Of a stretch of 64,000 nt of DNA, positions 46,421-57,330 are shown piece after piece. The stretch lies in contig OX352763.1 in the NCBI GenBank assembly GCA_947095585.1, positions 43,140,010-43,204,009 of the forward strand, in the 5' to 3' direction. A program made the position numbers and the translations under genes. How positions within the stretch are numbered: the first letter of the stretch is position 1; the number at the start of each line of letters is the position of its first letter. This stretch comes from Nephrocerus scutellatus (taxonomy: Eukaryota; Arthropoda; Insecta; Diptera; Pipunculidae). Below the pieces are notes generated by a model that was not told the origin of the DNA, did no database searches, and saw only the letters and a list, made by a program, of their open reading frames with translations.

Positions 46421-47880
46421 CATACGCAAATTGCCTATTATATATATACACGCATAGTTTATTAGCTAAGCCAACTGTAGTCATGATTTTTATTGTTTTC
46501 CATTTCCTTAAATTTTTATTCGTTTTTGATCTCTACAAATGTGAATCCGAGAAGCATCTCGGGAATTGCGTAATCATCGTTAACTTTAGTGCTAAGGATC
46601 CTCAATAATGCCAGTTGATGTTGAATTAACAGTATTGGGACTTGAATGTAAGTGCAAACGCTTGTATTTCTCTGTCGCAAATTTAGTTTGGATATCCCAA
46701 TGGAAATCAACGAAAAGGTAATCAATGTGGACGCGCAAATTCCTTTGTTAGCTTAACTAATGGCCAAGGATAAAGAAAATCCATTGTGCAAGTTAAAATG
46801 TAAATTTTTGTAAATCAGTAACAACAAATCCGAAATTCAATGATAATTTCAAAAATCCCATCGGACTCTATCGATGCGCGATTAAAGTTGCTAAAGCTGG
46901 TAAATCCCTCAGGCAATCAAACAATCAAAAAGGATCATTTATAATTATTTTCTATGGAAAGCGCTGCCAATCGACAGCCTAGAAGACGGTGGAAATTGCA
47001 AGAATAACATCACGACTCCTGACTTTTGAGATACATTTTCACTTAAATTTTTTCTTTTGAGTTCCTCCATTCGGAAGCATGACTAATGAGTGGATGTGCA
47101 AGCTCTTTTAAGTTTTTAATACGCGTACATTGCAAAAAGGAAATTATCCCTGCGCCATTTCTCTGTTTGTTTGTTTGCTTATTGTTCTCCATTCCTTTAG
47201 GTGAAATGTTGTTTGTGCGTTGAACATGAACATTCAAGATGCACGCCCGATCCTGTGTCAACTTAATATGTAGGTATAGTGAAGGAACTTCTACAAGAAG
47301 TAGGAAGGACACAGCAGGAGTACTTAAAATTTTTCCTCTTTGTTGATATGTGTCTTTCAACACACAGTTGGCATGAGTAAGTACGAGAATGTTCTCAGTC
47401 TGCAGTTGCGTTGCACTTAATTATAAAGAAAAAGTGGAACTCAAAGCTCACAGAAAGTGTGGATCAAAGAGTCTCCTAGAAGACGAAGAATTTTTTTTGC
47501 TGAATAGCAATGGAGGTCTGGCTTTAGAAGATTTGAATCATTTCATCTATTTTGATCATATATTTTCAGATTTACATTCAACGTTTTCCTTAAACAGCTA
47601 CGCTGGGACATCATGACTAGAGCGGAGGAAAGATATTAAAAAATAGTCTTTGTTTATCAACTGAAAAGCAACTACGACAATAAACCCGCTTCCGGAAACC
47701 CTCTAGTTATACTGAAGATGTGTGTTTTCCGTCTTTTCCTTCACAAGGCTTCTTTTTAAAAATAGCACCAATATTTGCGATTGTGAAATCAACTACGCTA
47801 TTCAAATACGAAAAAGTTAAATGTTTCTCTGTGGAAGTTCTTATTGGTTTTGTAAAAGTAAAAAAAGCAACCCATAAAAA

Positions 47881-47918
<38 letters not shown>

Positions 47919-47974
47919 CGCGCACGCTTCAAGGGGTTCGCACCCTTATAATGCTCGGCTATATGCTTGGCACA
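46421..47974. other. Unannotated stretch
   Basis: No gene recognised. A 75-codon frame at 47389-47616 has no known motif. 47865-47912 ends with CAACCCATAAAAATTAAAA and a run of about 24 T, a trace of the palindromic-family outer end. Confidence 0.4.
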
Positions 47975-48520
47975 GCGTGGGCGTTAAGGAAGAGGAGGAG
48001 AAAAGAGGAGATGTCTATGAGCTTGTGTTTTGAATGCCTGTGGATCATAGTGATGTGGGAAGACAGAGCTTGGCAGAGCATTCCACATACGTGTTGTACG
48101 GCTGAAGAACGAATCCCTGAATTTAACTGTACGTCCGAAGATGGGCTTGAGGGTAAACTGATGAGCATTTAGAGCGCCACGAGTATTGCGGTTGAATTCA
48201 AGGAGAGGTGGCATGCAGCTGGCTATTTCTCTTGAGCAAGAAACGATAAAACAGTGACAAGCAAGAAACGTTCCTGCGGTGTTCAAGCGAATCTATTGAT
48301 TTCGCTATATTTTCGTCACCGATAAGTTTTAACGCGCGGTTTTGTATTCTATCTAGCTGATGCAAAGAATTCTTAGGCGCACCAGACCAGATATGGCAAT
48401 TGTACTCAAGTTTTGGGCGAATAAAAGCCTTGTATATGGTAGCCAGATCAGAGGGAGAGAAATATTTCTTGCACCGGGCTAGAAAACCTAAACATTTCGC
48501 AGCATTTTTAATTTTAAATT
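47975..48520 (-). pseudogene. CR1/Jockey-type LINE, RT thumb and C-terminus
   Basis: On the minus strand: AAKCLGFLARCKKYFSPSDL, IYKAFIRPKLEYNCHIWSG, LDRIQNRALKLIGDENI, FYRFLLKRNSQLH, then in an overlapping frame IASCMPPLLEFNRNTRGA, KFRDSFFSRTTRMWNALPSS and YDPQAFKTQAHRHLL. This is the thumb and end of a CR1/Jockey-group reverse transcriptase. One frame change lies near 48230. The upstream RT is cut at 48520 by a palindromic-family element, whose first bases extend the open frame to 48566 with unrelated residues. The same family appears at 30754-31010. Confidence 0.87.
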
Positions 48521-48521
48521 C

Positions 48522-49425
48522 TCTAATCGCAGAAATTGATATGGGAGCCCCTCGATCCTGGGTCATTTTTTATTTTTTTTATTTTTTTATTGTAGGAGAA
48601 AATAATCGAAAGAGACATTTGACATCAAATGTCAAATTTGAAAATGCTCAGATCATTTTATTCTGAGCACTTAGAGCACGCTCATACTCTGAGCAAATAA
48701 GAAACACGAGCATTTTTCTTGAGAACTCTTTGACTGCTCTGAACTAATTTATGAAAACGCGAAATGACAGAATATTGTGAAAACTTGTTGTTCTATCTGT
48801 AAGTTGATATCGACAACAAAAAACGACATCAATAAGAATACAATTCAGTAAATAAGTAAGTTGAATTAAGCATAAAACATTTATGTCTCGTTTCATTTGC
48901 TGTGTTCATTTGTGCTTGAGCTAAGATTTCTCTCTCTCCACCACCAAAACCAAGCAGCGCAGCACACACCGCACACAGTCATTAAAGTACGACGGTTTCT
49001 GATGCCACTAAATGATATTTAAAAAAATGTATAAGGGCCTTGCGGCCGAACCCGGGGCCCGATCACTACCAAATTTTAGAAAAAGTATTGTTTATTGGGT
49101 AAAGTTTGAAAAAAATCGGGTAATTTTTATTTTAAATTTGTATGGGAGCCCCACGAACCCGGGGCCCGATCACTTCCAAATTTTAAAAGAAAGTATTGTC
49201 ACTGGAAATACATATGTGTACAAAATTTCAGGAAAATCGGGTTTTAGGAAGTGCGTTAAAAATTGATAATTAAAAAAAAAATTGTATGGGAGCCCCCCGA
49301 CCCCGGGGCCCGATCGCTTCTAAAATTTTACAAAAAGTTTTTTCCATCGGAGATACACATGCGTATAAAATTTGAATAAATCGGGAACTTTTTTCATATA
49401 ATTTGTATAATTTCATATATTTGTA
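48522..49425 (+). mobile_element. Palindromic-family element, core plus right arm
   Basis: AAATTCTCTAATCGCAG start, then TATGGGAGCCCCTCGATCC. Core: TTTGACATCAAATGTCAAA and TGCTCAGAT...ATTCTGAGCA. Then the GCGCAGCACACACCGCACAC and GTACGACGGTTTCTGATGCC arm (complement of the 6347 arm), the GGCCTTGCGGCCGAACCC block and three reversed ~120 bp units. It ends near 49425 without the final AGTTAATATAGAGAATTT. It splits the CR1-type LINE at 48520 on one side and adjoins a LINE endonuclease relic on the other. Confidence 0.78.
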
Positions 49426-49429
49426 TATG

Positions 49430-50600
49430 TGCAACGCGGTGTATATTGAGTCATACCGCGGACTCTTTGGTAGAACTTCCGCACCTAGTGCGGTCCTTGC
49501 TCTCTGTACTGTTCTAGTTTAAGGAGGAGATTCTTCTCCCAGGCTGCTTTCTCTCACCGGTGAACTGTTCTTTCATATAGCTCTTTATATTCATCTTCAC
49601 GTGCCCGCATTGCATTGATTGTTGCATTACTCGGTACGCAACATTCTTACGTTCAGTTCAGTCGAACCAGTCGTTCCGATCTCTACGATTATTGCCTAAG
49701 ACGGAGTCAGCAGTAATAATGACAGTATTGTTAAGGGGTGTCCACTTCTATTCTATGCCTGACATCTCAGCCCCAGGACTTACTCTCCCTGCTTTTAGGG
49801 AAAGTCCTATTGCTTGACCGTAGTTGTTTCTTGTCTCTTCGTTGCGAAGGGCAGCCCTGTGGACTCGAAACTGATTCGCGGATGTAGTCCTTCGTGATGT
49901 TGCAATCCGCGCTCGGAGCACCATACCAACAAGATAGTGGTCCGAGTCATCGTTGGCACCTCGGTACGTTCGTACCGTCATCAGATTGGGGTTGTGGCGG
50001 CGGTCTATCAACACTTGGTCTATCTGGTTGCGAGTGGCTCCATTAGGAGACACCAGGTGGCTTTGTGGATATTTTTACGCGCAAACCTGGTACTCGCAAC
50101 AACCAAATTAGTGCTTGCTGCTATGACTCGTTTTCCATTGTCATTAGTGTGCTCGCGTAAGCTATGGGTGCCAATGTACTGCCTGAATACTGGCTCACTA
50201 CTTATTTTAGCATTCATATCTCCCAGAATGATTTTTACATCATACTGAGGGCAGGCATTGAGTTTCCGTTCGACTGATTCAAAGAATTCTTCTTTTTCAT
50301 CATCTGGGGAATCCTCTGTAGGTGCGTGAACGTTTATTAGGCTAATGTTTTTAAATTTTTCCCTCACTCGAAGGGTGCATAGCCATTCATTTATTGCTTT
50401 AAAGCCGATAACGGTGGGTTTCATTCTTTTGCTGACTAAAAACCCCACCCCGAGCACATGATGTCTTGCATTACAGCTGTAATATATGTCATATTCTGAT
50501 TTTTGTAAGACACCATTCCCCGACAGCGCAACTCCTGGATTGCTGTTATGTCAGTCTTATAGGTAGATAAGGTATCGGCCAGCTGCTGTGCAGCTCGAGC
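49430..50600 (-). pseudogene. LINE endonuclease and linker (RTE-like, family C)
   Basis: Minus-strand reading: ITAIQELRC (catalytic-Glu strand), KSEYDIYYSCNARHHVLGVG, INEWLCTLRVREKFKNISLI, NVHAPTEDSPDDEKEEFF, VKIILGDMNAKISSEPVF, GTHSLREHTNDNGKR, then in a second frame SPNGATRNQIDQVLIDRRH, VRTYRGANDDSDHYLVGMVL, and a linker with NRRDRNDWFD. All catalytic-type motifs (QE, GDMN, SDH) are visible. Frame changes occur near 50040 and 50500. The RT is not present beyond 49430, where the palindromic element begins. The sequence differs from the endonucleases of families A and B. Confidence 0.85.
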
Positions 50601-51500
50601 TCTATACAGTGAGCGTAGGTTTCATGGGAAAATTCTTAAATCGTTTAGTAATGAAGTTTTTTACGGGTGATGTTGTTGGCCTCGCGCCCGATTGCCCGAT
50701 CATTTCGCTTTTGAGGAAAATTACCAGCGGCCACCACGTGTAGGTTTGATCGCACTTTCACCAGACAGAGATAGTTACGGCCACATGCATTTCTGAAGCA
50801 TTCTGTGTTATGTATTATTCAGAAATAGGGACTCCCAAAAGGGCATCCTTTTATTGTTGTAAGTTGAAATATTAAGTGTAAACAATTACAAAGTAGAATA
50901 ATTATTGTGGCTATATTAAACACCTATAGATTAGTTCATAATCAACATAACTGCACATGTATATACAGCAGCTATACAGCCACTTTAAAGTGCAGCGTCG
51001 TATCTCGTGTATTCGGAATCTAGATGATCACTGTGCCGATTTATTTTGTAAGTACCGGGAATCAAGCTCGGGTCCTTCCTATTCTTCTTAAAAATCACCA
51101 TCCATCACTACACAAAGCCCCAAAAATTAAGGGTTCGTTTTCGTTTGTTAAATTGAAGGAGGCTACTATATAAAAATTCTGAGCAATTTACGAAACGCTG
51201 TTTGACCCATTTCAAAATGTGTGCGATTTTTAAAAATAAAATCGTGTGTTAACCCAATGAGCCAGGAGTCTGACCACATTCAAAATATGGCTAATAAGTG
51301 GTCATTATGGTATAAAACCACTACGCAAAGTTCGAGCCCGATTTGTTGAAGTGTTTGAGAGTCCATAGGGAATATACATAAACACATACATATATACATT
51401 AAAACAAAGTTTGACTTTTATGCATATATATATATACTATCTGATATATCTCGACTCAAGGGCCACTTATCGTATTGAAAAAAACATAAACTAATCGTAG
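50601..51500. other. Unannotated stretch
   Basis: No recognised gene. 50700-50830 resembles no family seen here. 51360-51440 has ACATACATATATACAT-type low-complexity sequence. Confidence 0.4.
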
Positions 51501-51504
51501 TATG

Positions 51505-52260
51505 TTGATAAAGTTCTGATCGATTGGACTAGTAACTACCTTTCTGACCGTTCAGGTCTTATTGGACGGTGGAAAATCCGCATAAACGCCGGTGTTCTTC
51601 AAGGCTCTGTTTTGTCTCCGACACTCTTTCAGATTTTCATTAATGATCTGCTATCCGCCACTTAATTCAATTCATTCTTTCGCTGACGATAGCACTCTTA
51701 GCTATTCATATGATTTCACGCTTTCTGCACGCCCCTCTTCGTCGCAAGTGGAATTTGAACAACAACGTATGTTAAGCACGTTAAATTCTGACCTTGACAG
51801 CATAACAAGGTGGGGACTACATAATCGAGTTGAATTTAACGCTTCTAAAACTCAATGCTGTCTTCTGTCGTCCAAACGTAATTAAAATTATTGGTGAAGT
51901 TAATATCGCGAATGTTTCCTGCTTGTCACTCTTTTATAGCTTTTTCCACAAGCGGTGTTCAAACGGAATATCCAGATGAATGCCGCCCATGGTCAAACCC
52001 ATCCGTAATACCCGTGCCTCAACTCGAGCCCACGGGTCTACCATTAGGCCTATCTTCGGACGTACTATCCAATTAAGGGGTTCCTTCTTTAGCCGCACAA
52101 ATTATGTGCAATGAAATGCCCGACACTGTGTTTCCTCATTTGCATGATCAGCAGGCGTTTTAGAAACACGTGCATAGACATCTCATCTTTTACTCCCCCT
52201 AATTTCCTAACGCTAATGCTGTGCTGAGCATTCTAAGGGTGCAAATCACTTGAGCGTGTG
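51505..52260 (+). pseudogene. CR1/Jockey-type LINE, RT palm and C-terminus
   Basis: Plus-strand reading: LIDWTSNYLSDRSG, RINAGVLQGSVLSPTLF, QIFINDLLSAT (motif B region), then FADDSTLSYSYDFTLSARPS (palm motif C, FADD), LNSDLDSITRWGLHNRVEFN and ASKTQCCLLSSK. A deletion follows, and the C-terminus resumes in other frames with FFSRTNYV, NEMPDTVFPHLHDQQAF and HVHRHLIFY. The fingers and endonuclease are absent. It is related to the fragments at 47975-48520 and 63028-63260. Confidence 0.85.
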
Positions 52261-52279
52261 TACATTTAAAAAAAAAAGT

Positions 52280-52800
52280 ACCAAACGAATATATGATGTA
52301 AGTATGGTTTTGTTGTGAACGTTTTTATAAATAAGAAATACACATATTCAAAAATATCTTGATTCCGGCGCCATTTACATGGTCCAAAATAAACAGAAAC
52401 TTATTGGAGTACCAAACGAATTTATGGCGTGAATATGGCTACGATACGTCCAGTGGCTAAGGCGTGATTAGGTCAGATATATATGCAGAATAACATTTTC
52501 AAGAATATCTCGACTTCAGCGCCACCTACCGAACTAAAAAAATAGATAAACATTCAGAAGCGCCAATCGAACATACGGTGTGAATATGTTTAGTGGTTTA
52601 GGCGTGATGCGATAACAATGATATTCACCGACAGACCAAACGCTAAACCACGTTTTCGTTAATATCTCCACTCCAGTGCCACCTTTCGGATAAAAAACAT
52701 AGACTTATCGGAGCACCAAGCGAACATATGATGCAAATATGGGTTCGATGCGTCTAGTGGCTTAGGAGTTGCGCGATTACATACAAACGCGCAATCATTT
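52280..52800 (+). repeat. Degenerate tandem repeat, ~150 bp unit
   Basis: Three to four loose copies of a unit with ACCAAACGAATTTATGGCGT, GAATATGGCTACGATACGTC, CAGTGGCTAAGGCGTGATTA and a CTTCAGCGCCACCTACC block. It is interrupted on the right by the palindromic-family end at 52802. A reversed copy lies at 54032-54235. Confidence 0.7.
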
Positions 52801-52801
52801 T

Positions 52802-53105
52802 TAAATTCTCTATATTAACTTCGCGTGCCCGTGTGTTTGTTTGTGTGGTTGTTTTGTTTGTTTGTTTGTGGGTTTGTCATGGAATCTTGCGATCAATTTT
52901 CAACCCACTTCCTAAAGTCCTATTTTTTTGAAATTTTGCACACATGCATATCTCCGATGACAACACTATCTATTAAAATTTTGGGACCCTTGGGCCTAGT
53001 GGTCACATACAAATATTTAACAAAATTTTACTCGATTTTCTTCAAATTTTATACACATGTGTATCTCTGATATACAACACTTTTTCTAAAAAATTTGGTG
53101 ACCCA
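52802..53105 (+). repeat. Palindromic-family left end, ~2.5 units
   Basis: AAATTCTCTATATTAACTTCG, CGTGCCCGTG, a GTTTGTTTGT stretch, GGAATCTTGCGATCAATTTT, CACATGCATATCTCCGATG, and a second unit with CACATGTGTATCTCTGATAT. It ends in unrelated DNA at GGTGACCCACC. Confidence 0.75.
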
Positions 53106-54031
53106 CCGCGGGTGCGTCAGCTGACGCTTGGTTCGATTGTTAGTCATACCAGATCTATCGAAAAAGATAACAATCGATCAGCGTAAAAACACTTCCTAAA
53201 ATGCAACGCTGCCTCCCGGAATAAAAGTTTAAAACAAATATTCTTTTATCCTTTTTTAAACATAAAACATTAAGATTCCTTAATTAAAAGCATTTTTGTT
53301 AAGCAAGCTGTCACAAGACCATGTTTATTATAATCGTTTAAATATTAATTTAAAAAGAGTTGTGCATTTCTATAAAAAATTTAATTTAAAGTTCCAACAC
53401 AGATTCTCTTTAGATTTTTAAATACAAGTTACCTTTAAGAAAAATGAGACTTCCCAGTTCATATAGACATATAAACGGCATTAAAAAAAAGGACATTATC
53501 ATGCAGCAACAACTTTAAAATGTCGTCGAATGTATACGAATGAGATATTTCGTTCGAAGTCTTGATATTTTTTACTCATTCGTTCTTCTGATTACGTTGC
53601 ATCAAATCAGCGTTTTCTGTCGAAAACGATCAAAGACGATGAAGACGACGACGATTATTTCTTCCTTTTTGCTGTGGTTCCATCTACTCTTGTTTCCGTC
53701 GAAGTTTGTTTGAATGTGTAAGTTTAGTATACGACGCGTACTTCTTCGCCGTGATGAAGGACATTTCGTTTCCTTTTTGCAATCAGTAAAAAAAACATTC
53801 TAAGTTGATTATAGTTTGTTCATTCTTTGACCGGCTACAAAGCATGAAGCATCAGATGAAAGTTTCGCTTAACTCAAAGAAAAGGCGTGTGGCGACGCGA
53901 CGGCAAGGAAAAACGATTACGGGAATGTCTTTAAGCAATGCAGTTGATGTCATACTGGGGCATTTCCCATTCATCTTTTACTCTAAATAATCTATGTATG
54001 TATATAAAAGTGTATATATATATATATGATA
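53106..54031. other. Unannotated stretch
   Basis: Begins with a perfect 14 bp palindrome GCGTCAGCTGACGC (53114-53127). 53590-53990 has moderate GC with GAAGACGACGACGA and short frames only. No motif recognised. Confidence 0.4.
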
Positions 54032-54235
54032 ATTACGCATAGACCACTGGACGTATCGAAGCCATATTCACACCATATGTTCGTTTGGTGCTCCGATTAG
54101 TCCGTCCTTTTTCTGGACCCGGTAGGTGGCGCTGAATTGGAGATATTTAGTGAAAATGTGATTTGGTCTGTTGGCGCATATCTTTTTAACCTAATCACGT
54201 CTAAAGCACTAGACATATCGAAGTCATATTCATTT
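54032..54235 (-). repeat. Reversed copy of the 52280-52800 repeat
   Basis: Contains complement-oriented ACGCATAGACCACTGGACGT, ATTCACACCATATGTTCGTT, TGGTGCTCCGAT and GGTAGGTGGCGCTGAATTGG, matching the unit at 52400-52700 in inverse orientation. Confidence 0.7.
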
Positions 54236-54660
54236 TGTGGGTTGGGGTGGGGTGGCGGCTGATATTGGTGTTGAAACCATATTTTTCGGGATCGCCCATA
54301 TTAATATTGGTGTTTATAATGGTGCTGGGTGACCGATTGTTGTTGGTGTGGGGAGCCTTCCGATATCCAGAGTTGCTGATGTGAATACCGTTGGTAGGTT
54401 GTGGTGAGTAGTAATCCCTTGTGGTGGGGGTGTGAACAATATTGGTGTCGATTTTACAGTTTACGGAGTCGCTGTGCTGAATAGTGATGATGAGATAGCC
54501 CTATAGGTTGGTGATCGTTGTATGAGGTGTGGATTGTCGTTATTAGGTCGATAGTCGATAGTTTTCGGGGTGTTTGAGGTTTGTTTGACGGATTGTTTTT
54601 TTTTTGTTTTTGTGTTCGAAGATTGGGGCGGGGGTCGATGGTAGAGGGAGATATTTTTGT
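54236..54660 (+). other. G/T-rich stretch
   Basis: Strong strand asymmetry: GTGGGTTGGGGTGGGGTGGC and many TTGGTGTT-like words, with few C. It ends just before a Helitron-type 3' end. This mirrors the C/A-rich block at 45985-46420. Confidence 0.65.
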
Positions 54661-54677
54661 CAAATCAATTTTTTCCG

Positions 54678-54800
54678 ACCGGGCAACGCTGGCAACTCAG
54701 CGAGTTACATATATAAGTGAAACTTTGTATGCATGTACATAGGTATGTATGTTAGCTATAGACTGCCAAACCCTTCAACCGATTTCATGAATCTCAAAAT
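54678..54800 (+). mobile_element. Helitron 3' end abutting a Helitron 5' end
   Basis: CCGACCGGGCAACGCTGGCAA then CTCAGCGAGT resembles a Helitron 3' terminus: a short CCGGGC/GCTGG hairpin and CTAG decayed to CGAG. Directly after it, ATATATAAGTGAAACTTTGT and GACTGCCAAACCCTTCAACC match the start of the complete short Helitron at 63366-63666. The second element is truncated. Confidence 0.55.
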
Positions 54801-55061
54801 GACGAATGGCCCAAAATTCTTACTTCCTTCGGGACATTGAAGTGTTTTTTGTTTAAGTTCTGGTCATAGTCGAATTTGACTCGGCTAAGATAGGCATTGC
54901 AATAATTCCTTACTCGTCTTAATTTGGTTTAGTTTTTCACAATTGAGTTTTGACGTGACAACGTCTCACTACAGGGTATATGGGGTGCTTTTTCAAAAAG
55001 TGAAATGTTAACTGATACACCGTAGATGTGCTCACACTGTTGCGAGACACTGTTACGAGAC

Positions 55062-56125
55062 ATTCGTATGAAACTCGGAATGTAGGACTAATATGTGACT
55101 ATAAGACTTGTTCCTATGGAAATTCTGGGATCTGGCCAATAGGGTCTGGGATTTTTGGAACCAAGCCATTTCTCAAGGGATTCGTATGAAACTCGGAATG
55201 TAGGACTAATATGTGACTATAAGACTTGTTCCTATGGAAATTCTGGGATCTGGCCAATAGGGTCTGGGATTTTTGGAACCAAGCCATTTCTCAAGGGATT
55301 CGTATGAAACTCGGAATGTAGGACTAATATTTGACTATAAGACTTGTTCCTATGGAAATTCTGGGATCTGGCCAATAGGGTCTGGGATTTTTGGAACCAA
55401 GCCATTTCTCAAGGGATTCGTATGAAACTCGGAATGTAGGACTAATATGTGACTATAAGACTTGTTCCTATGGAAATTCTGGGATCTGGCCAATAGGGTC
55501 TGGGATTTTTGGAACCAAGCCATTTCTCAAGGGATTCGTATGAAACTCGGAATGTAGGACTAATATTTGACTATAAGACTTCTTCCTATGGAAATTCTGG
55601 GATCTGGCCAATAGGGTCTGGGATTTTTGGAACCAAGCCATTTCTCAAGGGATTCGTATGAAACTCGGAATGTAGGACTAATATGTGACTATAAGACTTG
55701 TTCCTATGGAAATTCTGGGATCTGGCCAATAGGGTCTGGGATTTTTGGAACCAAGCCACTTCTCAAGGGATTCGTATGAAACTCGGAATGTAGGACTAAT
55801 ATGTGACTATAAGACTTGTTCCTATGGAAATTCTGGGATCTGGCCAATAGGGTCTGGGATTTTTGGAACCAAGCCATTTCTCAAGGGATTCGTATGAAAC
55901 TCGGAATGTAGGACTAATATTTGACTATAAGACTTGTTCCTATGGAAATTCTGGGATCTGGCCAATAGGGTCTGGGATTTTTGGAACCAAGCCATTTCTC
56001 AAGGGATTCGTATGAAACTCGGAATGTAGGACTAATATGTGACTATAAGACTTGTTCCTATGGAAATTCTGGGATCTGGCCAATAGGGTCTAGAATTTCG
56101 GGAACTAAGCAATTTCTCAAGCGAC
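55062..56125 (+). repeat. Satellite: nine tandem copies of a 118 bp unit
   Basis: Units start (ATTCGTATGAAACTCGG) at 55062, 55180, 55298, 55416, 55534, 55652, 55770, 55888 and 56006; spacing is exactly 118 each time. Units are nearly identical. A recurring G/T variant in AATAT(G/T)TGACTATAAG follows the order G G T G T G G T G. Other private changes: CTTCTTCC in unit 5, GCCACTTC in unit 6, and a decayed end in unit 9. Frames through it are not coding. Confidence 0.95.
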
Positions 56126-56254
56126 TCGTGCCTTTTAATTTAATCTTAATATTGGCCACAACGTCAAAGAATTTCACTCCAACCGCGCGTAAAGATTACA
56201 CGAACATATTTTTTTAACAGCTCTTACTTCTCCTACTACTATCGACGCAACTGC

Positions 56255-56390
56255 ATTACTATGTTTGTGCAGTGATATGATTTATTTAATATGTACCCAC
56301 CTCACAATAAATTGTTATGAACATTCAAATCAGCTTTTAAATTATTTATTACGTTGTATGTGATGTGATTGATGATCATATAGGTGGTTT
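56255..56390 (+). repeat. Direct repeat, partner at 57035-57165
   Basis: TTTGTGCAGTGATATGATTT, CACCTCACAATAAATTGTTA and TATGAACATTCAAATCAGC match, with changes, TTTGGGCAGTGATATGCAAT, CACTTCACGGTAAGTGGTTA and TATGAACATTAAAAATCGG at 57035-57100; similarity continues through GATGTGATTGATGAT. The two copies enclose the inverted-repeat element at 56404-56766. Confidence 0.65.
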
Positions 56391-56403
56391 CAATAACATA
56401 CAA

Positions 56404-56766
56404 TCAAGCAGAGCAGAACGAAACAAACATATGCAGTAGTAGGCTGCGGTCAAGAATTCAGCCGCTGCGATGTTTATGCTGCATTTTGGTCAAAAATTCA
56501 CTTTTCAGCCAATGCATTAAAGAAAAATCGACTGCGCAGTTTACGCAGCTACTTAAAATTGGATGCAAATAGCAAAATGTAAATTCAAATTGTCGCCCTA
56601 CAAGGAGACTGTAAGTCGGTTCAAAATATAGCCGCAATTTCGTGCATACCGACTGCCTGCCATTTTTTTGTGCAGCACAAGCTGCGAAGATTCTTAATTC
56701 TTTACCGCAGCCGTAGTGATAGTATAGTATCTGTTCATTTTCTATCGGTCCTCTGCTCTGCTCGAT
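56404..56766. mobile_element. Candidate MITE with imperfect inverted ends
   Basis: The left end AAGCAGAGCAGAACGAAAC, with GGCTGCGGTCAAGAATTCAG 30 bp further in, is the imperfect inverse of the right end (CTTAATTCTTTACCGCAGCC, then GGTCCTCTGCTCTGCTCG). About 363 bp. No transposase and no clear target-site duplication. The minus-strand 110-codon frame across it has no known motif. Confidence 0.5.
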
Positions 56767-57034
56767 ACAGTGCTGCAAGCTTCCTTGCAACTATTTCCTT
56801 TTCTTTTCGCTTATCTTATCCTTAGTCATGTTTACAGTAACTAGAGTAAATAACTCTTCGATTAAATACAGAAGAGAGAGAACCATGCAAATTAAACTTA
56901 ATGATGAATAATTGGCCTGCATGTTTCAAAGCATACCATTTCGATGCATTGGTTAGTGCTGCTCACTTCTCTTCTCTTCAAATTTAATTTAAAACAACTC
57001 AAATTTTTTAATGAGTTGAAACCAAAAGCTGATT

Positions 57035-57165
57035 ATTCTGTTTGGGCAGTGATATGCAATATGCAGCCACTTCACGGTAAGTGGTTATGAACATTAAAAA
57101 TCGGTGATAAATAATTTATATATAATGTGATGTTATGATGATGTATGTGATGAGCTACGGTGCAA
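57035..57165 (+). repeat. Direct repeat, partner at 56255-56390
   Basis: See the partner: same order of GCAGTGATATG, GGTTATGAACATT and TGTGATGTTATGATGATG-type words. Confidence 0.6.
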
Positions 57166-57234
57166 GTCGTAGGACTTGTATTTAGAGTAGATTTTTTTTT
57201 AAATATATCCGTCCGTGTTTATGTCCCACAGACA

Positions 57235-57330
57235 ACAAGATCTTTGTTTTCTTTTCTTTCGTCCCGGACAGACGTTGTCACGCTTAAAACCCACGGCCGT
57301 GTCTTCGACACAGCCTACCCTGCTCTTTTT
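57235..57330 (+). repeat. 'CCCACGGCCGTGTC' module of the satellite family
   Basis: TTTCTTTCGTCCCGGACAGAC, GCTTAAAACCCACGGCCGTG and TCTTCGACACAGCCTACCCT are the reverse of 33598-33680, where the module is joined to satellite-like units. Here it lies about 1.1 kb past the satellite. Confidence 0.7.

Noticed and set aside
47389..47616. 75-codon plus-strand frame with an acidic segment
   Set aside because: No similarity recognised, short, and surrounded by repeat DNA; not enough to call a gene.
53639..53713. Signal-peptide-like 24-codon start (MKTTTIISSFLLWFHLLL)
   Set aside because: A stop follows before the nearby GTAAGT donor, so it does not connect to an exon, and no downstream exon is recognised.
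56458..56790. 110-codon minus-strand frame
   Set aside because: It lies across a candidate MITE with inverted ends and has no recognisable motif.
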